A stretch of DNA of 64,000 bases, from positions 28,820,449-28,884,448 of the forward strand of contig NC_134515.1 in NCBI RefSeq assembly GCF_027942865.1, written 5' to 3'. Within the stretch, counting starts at the first letter, position 1. Every line of letters starts with the position of its first letter. The notes under the pieces are model-generated. The model made no database searches. It saw only the letters and a program-made list of their open reading frames with translations, and had not been told where the DNA came from. This document shows positions 10,950-22,900 of this stretch, one piece after another. This DNA comes from Odontesthes bonariensis. Lineage: Eukaryota; Chordata; Actinopteri; Atheriniformes; Atherinopsidae. The translations under genes were made by a program, and so were the position numbers.

Positions 10950-13900
10950 ATGGAGAGTACAGAGGCTGTGACTCCAACATCCTCCCATGATAAATCCAGT
11001 CGTTTTTATCTCGTCACCTGGCTCAACAAGCTGCTGAAGACAAACATCAAAGATGTGCGAGAGACACGTTCAGGTGATTCATCCTAATACAGTTTTCCAT
11101 GTCCTTGGTTTAGCTTACTTTAATCACTAACAGCCGCAGTACATTATAGACTTTGGCCGTTTAACTGACTGTTAGACTGTTATACACCACAGGTGTATTA
11201 GAGCTGTGGTTAGGGGCCACTAATTATATTCAACTAATTTGGAACACCTTTGGGAAGAACTACAATGTATTAGTTACCGTGTTAGTATTTTCTTATGAAA
11301 TTGGTTTATATGTCAGTTATAGGCACAGTTTGTGCATATCGTTCTACCTTCTATCCTGCTCTCTTGAAAGATAACACCAAATCAAGGTTCTGACTTCCAC
11401 CAGCATGGCTTACAATTTCTGAACCATCTTTCTCAGGTGCGTGCCACTGTCAGATCATGGACTGCATTTTCCCTGGGTCTGTTGACATGACCAAGGTGAA
11501 GTTGGACGCACAAAGCGACGATGACTGTAGGCACAACTTCAGTTTACTTCAGGAGGCCTTCAGCAAGAAGGACATTACAAGGGTATGCACTTCCTTTAAA
11601 GAATAAATTAAATCTAAAAGAAGAGTTAATTTAAAAAAAATAATAATAATTTCGTTGTGAGGAAAAATAACTCTGAAAAGACACAGCAATGAATTTCCAC
11701 GGGTGTGTAAATCAAATTGTGCATTATTTATCCTAAAACTGCACGATACAAATAAAGTATAGAATCACAAAGTCTTTGGAAATTTGCTGTGCCTTGTTCC
11801 ATGTTTTCATATCAGTTTGATGAATAAGAACTTCAAGTTGAGTTGCAATACACAGCCATAAAATCATTGCCCTGTGCCACATGAGTTAAACTATGTGTAG
11901 TTTCATGACTGAAATTGTGTGTATGTCCAATATGTGTGTATGTGTATGTACACGTGATTTTGTGTTTGTGTATTTTTTATTTGATGTTCGTAAACTAAAC
12001 AAAGAAACTCAGCCAAAACTGTGAAGTTAAATAAGTAACAAGTGATCAGCTCTATAAGTTTGGAGCAAATGACCTTTCACGGGAAAACAATACGCGATTT
12101 TATGTGCAACAGATGAAAGCGTCATCTGCACAGTGTGCAGTCCTGCTTGGAGATTATCAGGAGGGAGACACAAGTGAAATGGATAATGCTATATTATTTC
12201 CTTTAGAGCCCTATGGAAGCCTATAAGTGTATTTTGACATGGCCCAGTTTTTTTTTCTTCGGGAGCCAGAAGATTATTTCAGCTCTAATTTTGTTACATT
12301 TCCACTGGGGTCTAAGGTTGGGGGTACATTATACAAATTTATCTGAAGTGTGTCGCTCCACCTCAACAGTGCTTGTCGGCGCTCTGCACATTCACGCTTA
12401 GCCTACGATAAAACCAGAAAGTCTGCTTCCATTGTAGTAACTCAGATCGTGTCCATGTTATACGCATTGTTTTTGCATCTGGTCCCTGAATTTAACTAAG
12501 CAAATTATCTGGGGTTGCTAAAGTTGGGTAGGTCTACTTACCAATGTTATGTTTCCAAAAACACGAGGCCAATTGCCTTCCTAAATATACTGCATGACCA
12601 GGTTTTGCCATCTAAATGTTTGTCTTTTGGCACTGGTTCTGCGTGCGCAAACCATTTCCACACATGGATTGGCCTCCACATAGTAATGTGGAGACCTTAT
12701 TTCTATCTTTATTTTCAATTAGAATAAGGTTTGCATAAAGCCAGCCCGACTCTCCTGTTATCAAGATGTGATTTAATAACGAAAGCGACTGTGGATGGAA
12801 ATTAATTTGACATTGCACACGTTTACCGAAACAATGCCTTGACAACATTTTGTTAGAATCCTATCTAAAAGGGGTTGAACAAAATATTTTAGTCTGGGAC
12901 GAATTTTTTGGTAGCGATGGCGAGAGCTGCAGTACGTTATTCTAACCTTTACAGAGTCTTGGTGTTCGGCGGGTTGCCTCGTAGTGACAGAGAATGTCAG
13001 CTGCTGAAAATATCACTTTTCTAAAACTAATATAATTTGTGAGAATTTTTGACAACCTCTTCCCATTGCTGCAGTATGAGGAGGTGCATCACAGTACAGT
13101 TGTAGTTTTCTTGTTACTGTGTTTGGCCATAAATTTTCATATCAACCAAACGAGCATGCTGCATTATTTTTAGGACAAAACAGCAGTGTGTGTTTGCAGC
13201 TGAAAATCTTTTTAATATCGTAGGTTAAGTCAGAGTTAGGAATTCTTTTTACAGAGTTGTTTAAAAAAAAAAAGTTTAATTGAATTCATTATTCTATTTT
13301 TTTTATTTTTTATGGTGTTATCTGTTGAATTTCTCTGAACAGCTGTTCAGAAGCCAAGTTCAGTCAGAGGATGGGATGGGATGCTTACAGTCTTGAGAAA
13401 CAAGATCACAGCCGTCTTTGATTTTTTACTGCGTAATAAAAAAAATAATTTGCTTACCTCATTTGAATAAGGTGAATACAACCTGGCATATTATCGTGTC
13501 TTACTCTTTGTGTTAATGTTCTTTTTCTTTCACTGCAGTAATCCACCTTCTGACAGTAGCTTTAATGATGTATTAACAAAAGGAACATTCATTGTGTCAT
13601 CCTACTCTATAGAGACCAAATGTAACTAACAGGCGCAAACTTAACACATGGAATTTTACTTTGACTCACAGACTTCAGCCGAATTCTCTGCTGTGAAAGT
13701 AGTAAGCTATAATATTCTGAGCTGTCATGTACTTAATTTGTTGTGTCTTCTTTGCATTGATACAGGCCATTCCAGTTGAGGACCTCATCAAAGGTGATTT
13801 TAAAAGCAACTTTGAGTTCGTGAAGTGGTTCAAAGTTTTCTATGCAGCAAATGTGAAAAGCGACGAGTATGACCCTGTGAAAACTAGGAACATCCATGAA

Positions 13901-16900
13901 ATCAGCCCAGTTCTAAGACCTCCCCCCTCATGTAAGTTTACCTGAACTCTTCTGATCTCTTTTATGATGAAATTAGAGGGTGTTTTTTGTATTTTGATTG
14001 CCACACAACGCTTGAACAGTAATGTTTCTTCTATTGCTTTGTCAGGGAAATCTAAATCGGAATCAGACGTGGAAAAGGACGACAATGAAACATTGAGAAA
14101 AGGATATCCTTACACTGAAAAGTGGAAGGAAACTTTTGAATGGGCAGACCGTAGTACTCTTGGAGAAGAATTTACCTACTGCTCCACGTGTCACACTAAA
14201 CTCCACACAATTAATAAAGGGTGTGTTGAACTTCAGCGACACGAGGAGACAAACAAACACAAGAAAAGGGGTGACATTTCCAAGAGAGTTGGCCTGCAAA
14301 GCCAAGTCCCTAAGCCGCTGCCATGTAGCGATGCAGCCGCTCGGTTCATTCGCAGTCACTGTTACACTGGATCTGCTGAAGGTGAACAGATGTCGAGACA
14401 TTTTATACGCGGTAAGCTAGGGTTGCAGTACCCCAGAGACATTGCATCTGTTTGCCAAACCACTCCTTACTGCATTTACATTTATGGAGGTGTAAAGGTA
14501 GGAAAAGATGACACTGTTTCCGTGGTCCTTGTGGGGTTTTTTGATGTTGAAGCTTCCAGCCACTGCATCCGATTTGTGGATGCACTTGAGTCGGTGGATG
14601 GTCCAGGAGATCAAACAGCTGCAGCAGCGGTGCAGACCTTGAGGAAATTTGAGCTATCCACAGATAATCTTGTTGCTGTTTATTTCAGAGGCAACAGTGT
14701 GTCCTCAGAGCAGATCTGCTCGCAGCTCAGAGAGCTCAACCCAAACATAGTGGCCTTAAGTGACCTGTACACCATTGCTGATGTTGCTTGTCATGCTGGG
14801 GTTAAGGAGCTCTCCAATCAGGCTCGAAAGTTGATAGCTGACCTTCATGCATACTACGTGTCCTGCTCTACCAAAAATGATGACCTCAAGGCTCTTTTTG
14901 GCTCAGATGTCAGTAAGAACGGCTCATTTTACTTCAGCACCAGCTGCCTTAAATTTTGCCTGTTGGTCACAAAAATCTTGGCTATATGGACAGATCTCGC
15001 CTTTTACTTCAACTCTTGTCATGAACTCGATATAAAAGCCAAGTTAATCTGCTCCCAGCTGAAAGATCCCAAAGTCATGGCAACATTTCTCTTCCTGGAA
15101 CAGGCCTTGAAACCTCTGCAAAATTTTCAGAGGCAAACACATGGAGCTTCCTGGCCTAAAATGCTGCACGTCCTAGAAGAAGCCAGCTCCCTGCTAGACA
15201 CATACACCTCTTATTTCCTTCAGCCGCATGCTGCCGTTCGCTACCTCAAGGACCATGATGCTGAAATCCTGAAGAACAAGAAATCCCACCTCTCAAGTGC
15301 TGATCTAAATTACGGTGGGAAGGCTGTGGAAGACTTCTTGAAAACTCCAGAGGCCGCCGGGACTCTGCCTCAGTTACAAGAAGAGGTGCTGTCGTTCTAC
15401 ATTGCACTCACAAATCGCATTGCAGAGGGGTTGCCTCTAAGTGACAGGGTGTTAAAAAGCATAGCTCATCTACTAAACCCTCAAAAAAGGATGAAAGTTA
15501 CACGGAATGCAATAGAGGAGCTTGGGACCACCTTTGGAGCCTGCAGCTCCCCTGAAGAGGTCAAACAGCTCACACAGGAATTCCTTGAGAAAAAAATGGC
15601 CGAGCAGGGTGAAAGTGAAGAAGGAGTCGAGGACGAGACGACATTGGTTCCACTGGAGAAGCATTGGGTCAGGGTTCTGAAAGACACCGAGCCTACCTCA
15701 GTCTTCAGGAAGCTCATTTTGACCCTGCTGTGCTTCCCGTGTCCTCCTCTTGATGCCCAGCAGGTTTTTACTCAGGTATGTTAGCAGATGAGCTGTGTTG
15801 CCATGATTGTCCATGTTGACTTTTTTGAAAGTTTAACTAATTTTATTTACTTGGTGGCTGTACGTCCTATCTAAGACCTTAGGGAATGATGCCGCCGAAG
15901 TATTTTCGGAGGGCGAATCCTCAACAGAGAGCGAGTGTGACGCCATGTCTGACAGCACCAGCAGCAAGGACTCCCATGTTCACACTCGTGGTATGACAAA
16001 ATATACTCCATTAAACAAGAACATTCCATTTTCATTCAATTCATTTTAACAAACTAACAATTATATCACGTTGCATGATGTAGAGGTATTTGCTGTTTGA
16101 TGAATGTGTAACCACCGTGATGTGCTTTCATTGTTTACCTCATGTTATTACACTCTTATGCCAATTTTTAGGAATAAACGGTCTCGATGCGACAGTGAAG
16201 TCATGTGAAGTCCGCCTCACAAAGCTAAAGTGTAAGATGGACAATTATAGATTTTTATCTGCAAATCTGTGTTAAAAAACTTTTTTTTTCGTTGCCGGAT
16301 TATGTGTTTGTAAGTGAGAAGAGGTTATCGCAACGAGCATCATGTTCAGGATCTTGTAAACCTTCATTCTTTCACTGTGAACTCACCATAATTCAGTTAT
16401 TATGTCTCTGATTTTAATGCTGAAAACTTACTTTTGTTTTCAAAGTTCCACGTGGTGGTGATGAAATATCTGGATTGAATGGCACTTTGGCGCGAGAGGT
16501 AACAAGATTTCCCTCCATCTTAATCTTCCTTCTCTTAACCAAATACATCTACACTGAGAAGAAGCTATAGCTTTTGTGACTTCAGAATGTGATTTCACTG
16601 TGATTCAAGCCTATTAGTTGACTTGAATATTACTGCCTACTATGATGCCTGAAAGCAGAACAACACAGAAAAATATTAGTATTTTGGCCTGTGGTATTTT
16701 TTCACGCTTTGGTCTCATGTACGAACAGCTTATTGGCTTTTTTTTTAATTTTCTTTTAAATGTGGTTGATAGACTCACATGTGTGATCAAGTGCAGTTTG
16801 CCTACCGGGGGGGCACATGTGTTTTGCATCAATTTGAATGTGCAAGAAATTTGGGTGTGTAATGAGACTGTGTTGTCTCTCAGGGGACCTGTAGGGAAAA

Positions 16901-19900
16901 TTTTGGCTGAGTGAGCGGCTTGTGGCAGAAACCACAGACCCGTACAGTGTTTCAGGTTGGTGTTAACACCTGGTCCGAACCCATAGGTCTTGATAAGGAC
17001 AGCAAAAATGGTCCGGAGTCCAAAGATGAGGGGGAAGGTATAGTCATGTGAAAAGGAAAGCGCAACCTTTCTCTAATCCCAGTCTATAAAAAAATCTTAT
17101 CCTCACCAAGTTTTAAAATTAGATTAAAAAAAAACAACACAAATAACAGAAATCAAAACAAGATTGGTGAGGCACAGAAACCAGGAGATATAGACCTGGT
17201 GAACATGGTAAAGAATTTAACCTTTGCAACCTACAGAGGAAGTAAACCAGAATACTTTGGTGTACAGGACTTAGTGGTCTCAATGACTACAAGGTGTTCA
17301 GGTCCTGTGGCTACAAAACAAGCCCAAATCATCAGCCTTCCACCACCGTGCTTAACAGTTGGTATGAGGTGTTTGTACTAATATGCTGGGATTGTGGGTT
17401 TGTTTAGTTTTTTTTTGCCAAACATGCTGTGCACCATGACCAAACATCTCCACTTTGGTGTTGTTTATACAACATTATTACAGAAGTCTTCTGGTCTGTT
17501 CAGATGCAACTTTACAAACCTAAGTTATGCTGCCTTCTTTTTTAGAAAGAAAAAGCATTCTCCCGGTAACCACTGCAAACAAGTCATACCTGTTCAGTCT
17601 TTTTCTTAATGTACTCTCATTAAATGAATTGCTTAGTGCTTAGTGCAGCACACCATCTACAGGGTCTATCTACAGTACCCATCAACGGGGTATTTGCATT
17701 CAATCAGTTTCCTTAAAGGGCTTAAAAAGTAGATAACGGGCTTCTGATATGTAAAGTATTAGTATTAAACGGTGACTCATCACCGTCCACAGACAGGACC
17801 TTCCATGATGAGTTTGCAGATCTACAAGAGAAACGTGTGTGCTGTTCAATAGCTTAGAGTGGGGCTCATTGTAAATACAATCAATAGGTTTGTGACAGGT
17901 CTGCATTTCAAGTGGCTGTCTGAAAAGAGCATTCCTCACTGAGCATGGGAGAGGGCAGATTGAGTGATGGACATCCAAATCGCAGTCTTTAAGGCTCTGT
18001 GATAAACGGCGTCTGATCTGACAATGATATCAAGTTTAGTTTGAAAAATGCATCTCGAATTTAATGTTCAAATATATCACTAATTTATATCAAATTTCCT
18101 TTATGGTCACGAAACAGCTTATTATATTAATATTGATACACTGTTTAAAGGCTCCCTCGCTTCTTGTTTTAAATCAATTAAATTAACAAAAAAAAAATGC
18201 CCTCGTCTACGTTGTCTGCTATATTTTGTTCTCATTTGACGTTGTAATTACGTTTGGCTTTCAGTTCAAAGAAAAATCACCTTCCAGTAAATCCACACCA
18301 ACCAGAGGACGGCGCAAACATTCCTACCAGGTAACGTAATCACCTCCTTGTTAAAAAGATTAGGAAATTGCCTCTTAAGTCTACCACCGAGTCAAAGTCA
18401 ACACTTGTACCAGACTGTTCTGTGTGTTAGATCCTTTGGGATTAATCTGCTTTTTGTCTTTGTTCCCCAAAGGATGGGAAGGGGTTTCTGACTGGGGAGC
18501 TGGTGTGGGGCAAAATAAAGGGCTTTTCCTGGTGGCCGGGGTTGGTGATGCCATGGAAAACCAAGAGCTCTCCCCCAGGCATGCGGAGGGTGGAGTGGTT
18601 TGGAGATGGGATGTTCTCTGAGGTTAGAAATGCAGCGCTTGGCTGTTTGTTTTGCTGTTTATTTGTTCAGGAGACAGCAAACACTTCACAGATGTTTACA
18701 TCGCCAATGGTTTCTGTTGCAGATCTACACGGAGCGACTCTACCCATTTAGAGCCTTTAATAAGGGCTTCTGCAAAAACTCCTTTGCCAGTTTGCCCATG
18801 TACAAGAAAGCCATCTACCAAATCCTTGAGGTAATCAAAATATGTCTCTGTTTTTTGTTTGTTTGTTTTGTTCTGAAGCCAGCATGTAAAGTGATTGATT
18901 TACATACATGCTCTTCTGTGCAGTGCCTGTCCTCACACTTCCTCTTAACGCTATTCTCTTTGCCAAATGCGTTATGGCCCTTTCAGACCAAACACAACAT
19001 GCTCTGCCCTCGCCTCCATTTTGCTTTCTGTATCTGGGTGGACAGCGTGAAGCAAACCTGTTTGATGATTTGCCTCATCAAAGTCATGTCATGCGTGACT
19101 TTAGAGCTAAACGTCTTTCCACACGGTTGATGTCCACAGAGGATTGGTACAACAGCAGCATCGATGATACGCTGAGTCTTTGAGTTGCAGTGTTGGGCTG
19201 ATGATCTCCAGTTGGTCAATCAATGTGTAGAGGATCGTTAAAATGCTGGGCAAAAAATAAGTGATTATTTACCGTCCAGAGGGAGAAGTCAACATCTCTG
19301 GAGGCATCTGGGATGGACCATCACACAGTAGAATCACGGGTTGGGCTCATTATGATCTGTTTTTAAGATATTTTTTTGAAGAAATGGAGGCCATGTGCTG
19401 CGAACCACGAAGTAAAAGGATCTGTTATAAACAACAAGTTCAAAAGCCAGGCCATGTGATGGTATGGGGCTGTATTAGTGATCTTAGCAAAGCTCATTTA
19501 CACTTCTGTGATGGCAGCATCAATGCAGAAAAGTGCACTGAGGTTCTAGAGCAGCATCTACTTCGATGTATCGTTCAAGGCTCCCTTAGAAAAATGTCTT
19601 CTCCCGCGACATGTCAGTGTAAAGCCTCATTCTGCATACGTGACAAAGGCATGGCTGAGGAGGAAGAAGAGGGTGCATACACCGCACTTGGCTGCCTGCA
19701 GTCGTGATCTGTCGGGTCAACTCCAACTTAAGACACGTTGGTCGATAAAATAGGACAGAAAGCAACTGAAACACTTTATCACTGGAAATCCTCAATGATG
19801 TTGTGAGAAGGAATGGCAGCTTTACAAAGCAGCAAAAGCTTTACCGTCCCAACTTTCTTTGAGGTGTGTTGCTGAGCTAAAATGCAAACGTGGAGGCGGA

Positions 19901-22900
19901 CTAACAAATCAGATGTAGTTAACGAGAGAAATTGTGTCTTGGCCTCAAACTTGTCAGGTGTACAGGTTTTCTGTAGCGTCCAAACCTTTTCTGATTTGGG
20001 GTTGTAGACCGCCTTCAGCACGCTGGTTTGAAAATTGAATTCAGTTAAGCTGTGGGCAAGCAGCGAGGTGGAAAGTTGTGCGTACGAAGTGTTTGACTTT
20101 TCTTTGGCTTTAAACAGGATCCAATGAAAAGACTTTCTGATTGAAGTAGAAATGTGAGCAAATTTGTATGGTGAAAAAACAGTCCATTCATCTTAGCCCC
20201 CGTCTTTTGTTTCTTAACGGTGAAAATAGCACGAAGCGTGTCGTGGTTCTTTGGGCTTTTGCCTGTTTAGACCAAAGAGAGTAAGTCAACACAGTTTTGC
20301 CCCACAATAGAAAAGAAGGAGCTGCGTTTTGTGCTGTGTCATCGGTATCTCAAAAATGGTGAACCCTTTTAAAAATGGCGAGGATTTGCGCTTTCAAACA
20401 ACTCCTAAATGTATTTTGAAAAAAGATACTCAGAATGATTCAAAACAATGCAGCGGAATGTGGTTGGTGAGTATTACTGGACAACAGCACGTAACATGCA
20501 ACGCTTTTCTCATCTCTGTTTACTTGTCTGGTTGTTATTTTTGATGTTTTTTATGTAAGGTTGAGTAAATCTTTTGCTGTCGCTCCAGATTTTGATCACA
20601 TTGGTGTTTGTAGTTGGCAGGTGAGCGATGTGGGAAGTCTTTTGCTCAGGTAGAGGGTGATAAAGAAAAAGAGCTGAAGATGATGGTGGACTGGGCTTCT
20701 GAAGGATTCCTGCCTCATGGACCTGAGCGACTGTCACCTCCTGGTATGTTCATGTTCTCAAATCTTCATTAGTTTGATTGTCATCAGGGAGGGCAGCTTC
20801 GTGAACGCGTGAAGTACTTTATGGCAATCATTTTTACGGTCCGCCATATTAAAAGCTCACGCAGTATATATAGGGCGAGTTTACAGCTAAAGTATTAGAT
20901 TTTTTTCCTGTTATCCGTCTTCGTCGTCAATTTACCTTTCCTTTTGGAATGCCGGAAAGAAGCAGAAACACAGTTTTTTTCTGTTTTCCTGTGCTTCAAA
21001 GATCCCACAGCACATCAAGAATCTGATGACACGTCGATGTCGGAATACCAGCCCCCACCAAAAAGAAAATATGTGTATAAGAATAAGGCAAACGCGGTCA
21101 CCATCACCTACAACAGAGGTTGGTTGTAGTTTTGATCGATTTCACAGATATAGAAAGATTACGTCATCGTTAATCATCATTGTTCTGATTTGTGGTCTGT
21201 TTTTCATATTTTCCTTTACAGAATCAATCATCGCGAACCTCAAAGAGAAAGGCAAAACCATCGAAGGTAGGTGTAGCAGTTTGTGGTTTAAAGTCGTTGG
21301 CATGAACACTAAATCGGGGATATTAAGGACATGTTTCATTTCAGATTTCTGCTTGTGTTGTGCATCGTCTGAGATCGATGAGCAGCACCCGTTGTTTGAA
21401 GGTGGTCTTTGTCTGAAATGCAAGGTGATTTATTAACACAACGGTCCTCATGTGTCTACGTTATGCTGTCTGTGTTCGACCATCCGAATCCCAGCTGCCA
21501 CGAACAGTCGTTGTGAACGATTCTGTCGCTTTTTGCAGGACAACTTCACAGAGACGCTGTATCGCTACGATGACGATGGCTACCAGTCGTACTGCACTGT
21601 GTGCTGTGGAGGTACAGAGGTCATTCTGTGTGGCAACCCCAGCTGTTGCAGGTAAGCACGTGCCAGCAAATGAATCGGCTCGGTTTATCTCACAAGCTCT
21701 ATTTATTTTTTTAAGCAATTCATGACACACCTGTGAATTTAATCACCATCCACCTGCAATCAGGTGTTTATAAAGGGGGGCACTGAATGTTCGTGTTATT
21801 GGACATAATCCCAACTCCTGCATCCTATAATACTTTAGAGTATAAAATAGATGAAAAGCTGCGTGCTCTAATTTATTTATTTTTGGTTCAAAGTGAAGGA
21901 ATCTGATGTTAATGAGTGTCGCTGTGATTGCTGTTACTCCAGTTGTGGACAGCTAATCAGCGTAACTAATAGTAACGCTAACTGACGGTTTATTTGCCCC
22001 TCTTCCTCTTTGTCTCTGAGTTCTGAGCTCGGTATTTGCTAGTTGTCATCACAGAAACAAATACAGTTTGTTTTTTTCCACATCCCAGCATGAATTTGTT
22101 TTATTCTAATAAATAGTTTGCCGAGATATTCCCCCTCATTACCCTTTTGTGTGCAGTTTGATCTTTCCATCACGCACGCCTCACTCTGGTGGCTTCTGTC
22201 TCTTCCAGATGTTTCTGTAAGGAGTGTCTCGATATCCTGGTGGGCGCAGGAACTTTTGACAGACTAAAAGATGTCGACCCCTGGAGCTGCTACATGTGCG
22301 AGTCGTCACAGTGTGAAGGAAACCTTAAACTCCGACCAAACTGGAGAGTTAAGATCCAAGACCTTTTTGCCAACAACAGCGCCATGGCGTTTGTAAGTAC
22401 CACACCTGTATTACATGCTAAGTTTGTAAAAATAAATTTAAGCTAAGTCTCATTGAATAGTGGCTTCAGCAGCTGAAGAACATTACGCATTTAGGGAACG
22501 CGTGTCTGTGTCACAGTTGTCTCCTCGGTGGGGTTTTTGGTTTGAAATTGTAAAAGCTAGTTAAAGGTCTCAAATTATAAAGCCAGTCATTGTCTAAAAC
22601 CAGTATAAGAAACCTAAACCCTGAAGCACAGAGTGAGTGCAGAGAGTTGGCATTAAAATGAAGGCATTTCTGAAAGCTGAACATTAATGTGGAGTCTGCC
22701 CACTGCTAATTATGAGCTGATAAGCTGCAGAGTGTGCTTTTTACACCATCACGGAAGTTAACTTCAGGGCTCAGACGTAAGACTTCATTTCTCAGATGCT
22801 TTTCACCAAACTGGATTCATGGCTTCTGCCGCCCCATGTCGGTTTTGAACACTGGGACATCTTTATGTATACTCGTCTCTGTCTGGGGGTGAAACTCTAT

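Noticed and set aside
13964-14045. Upstream extension of the long open frame before 14046
   Set aside because: It is intron sequence; the cag acceptor at 14045 and the phase-1 donor at 13931 define the exon, and the extension has no homology.
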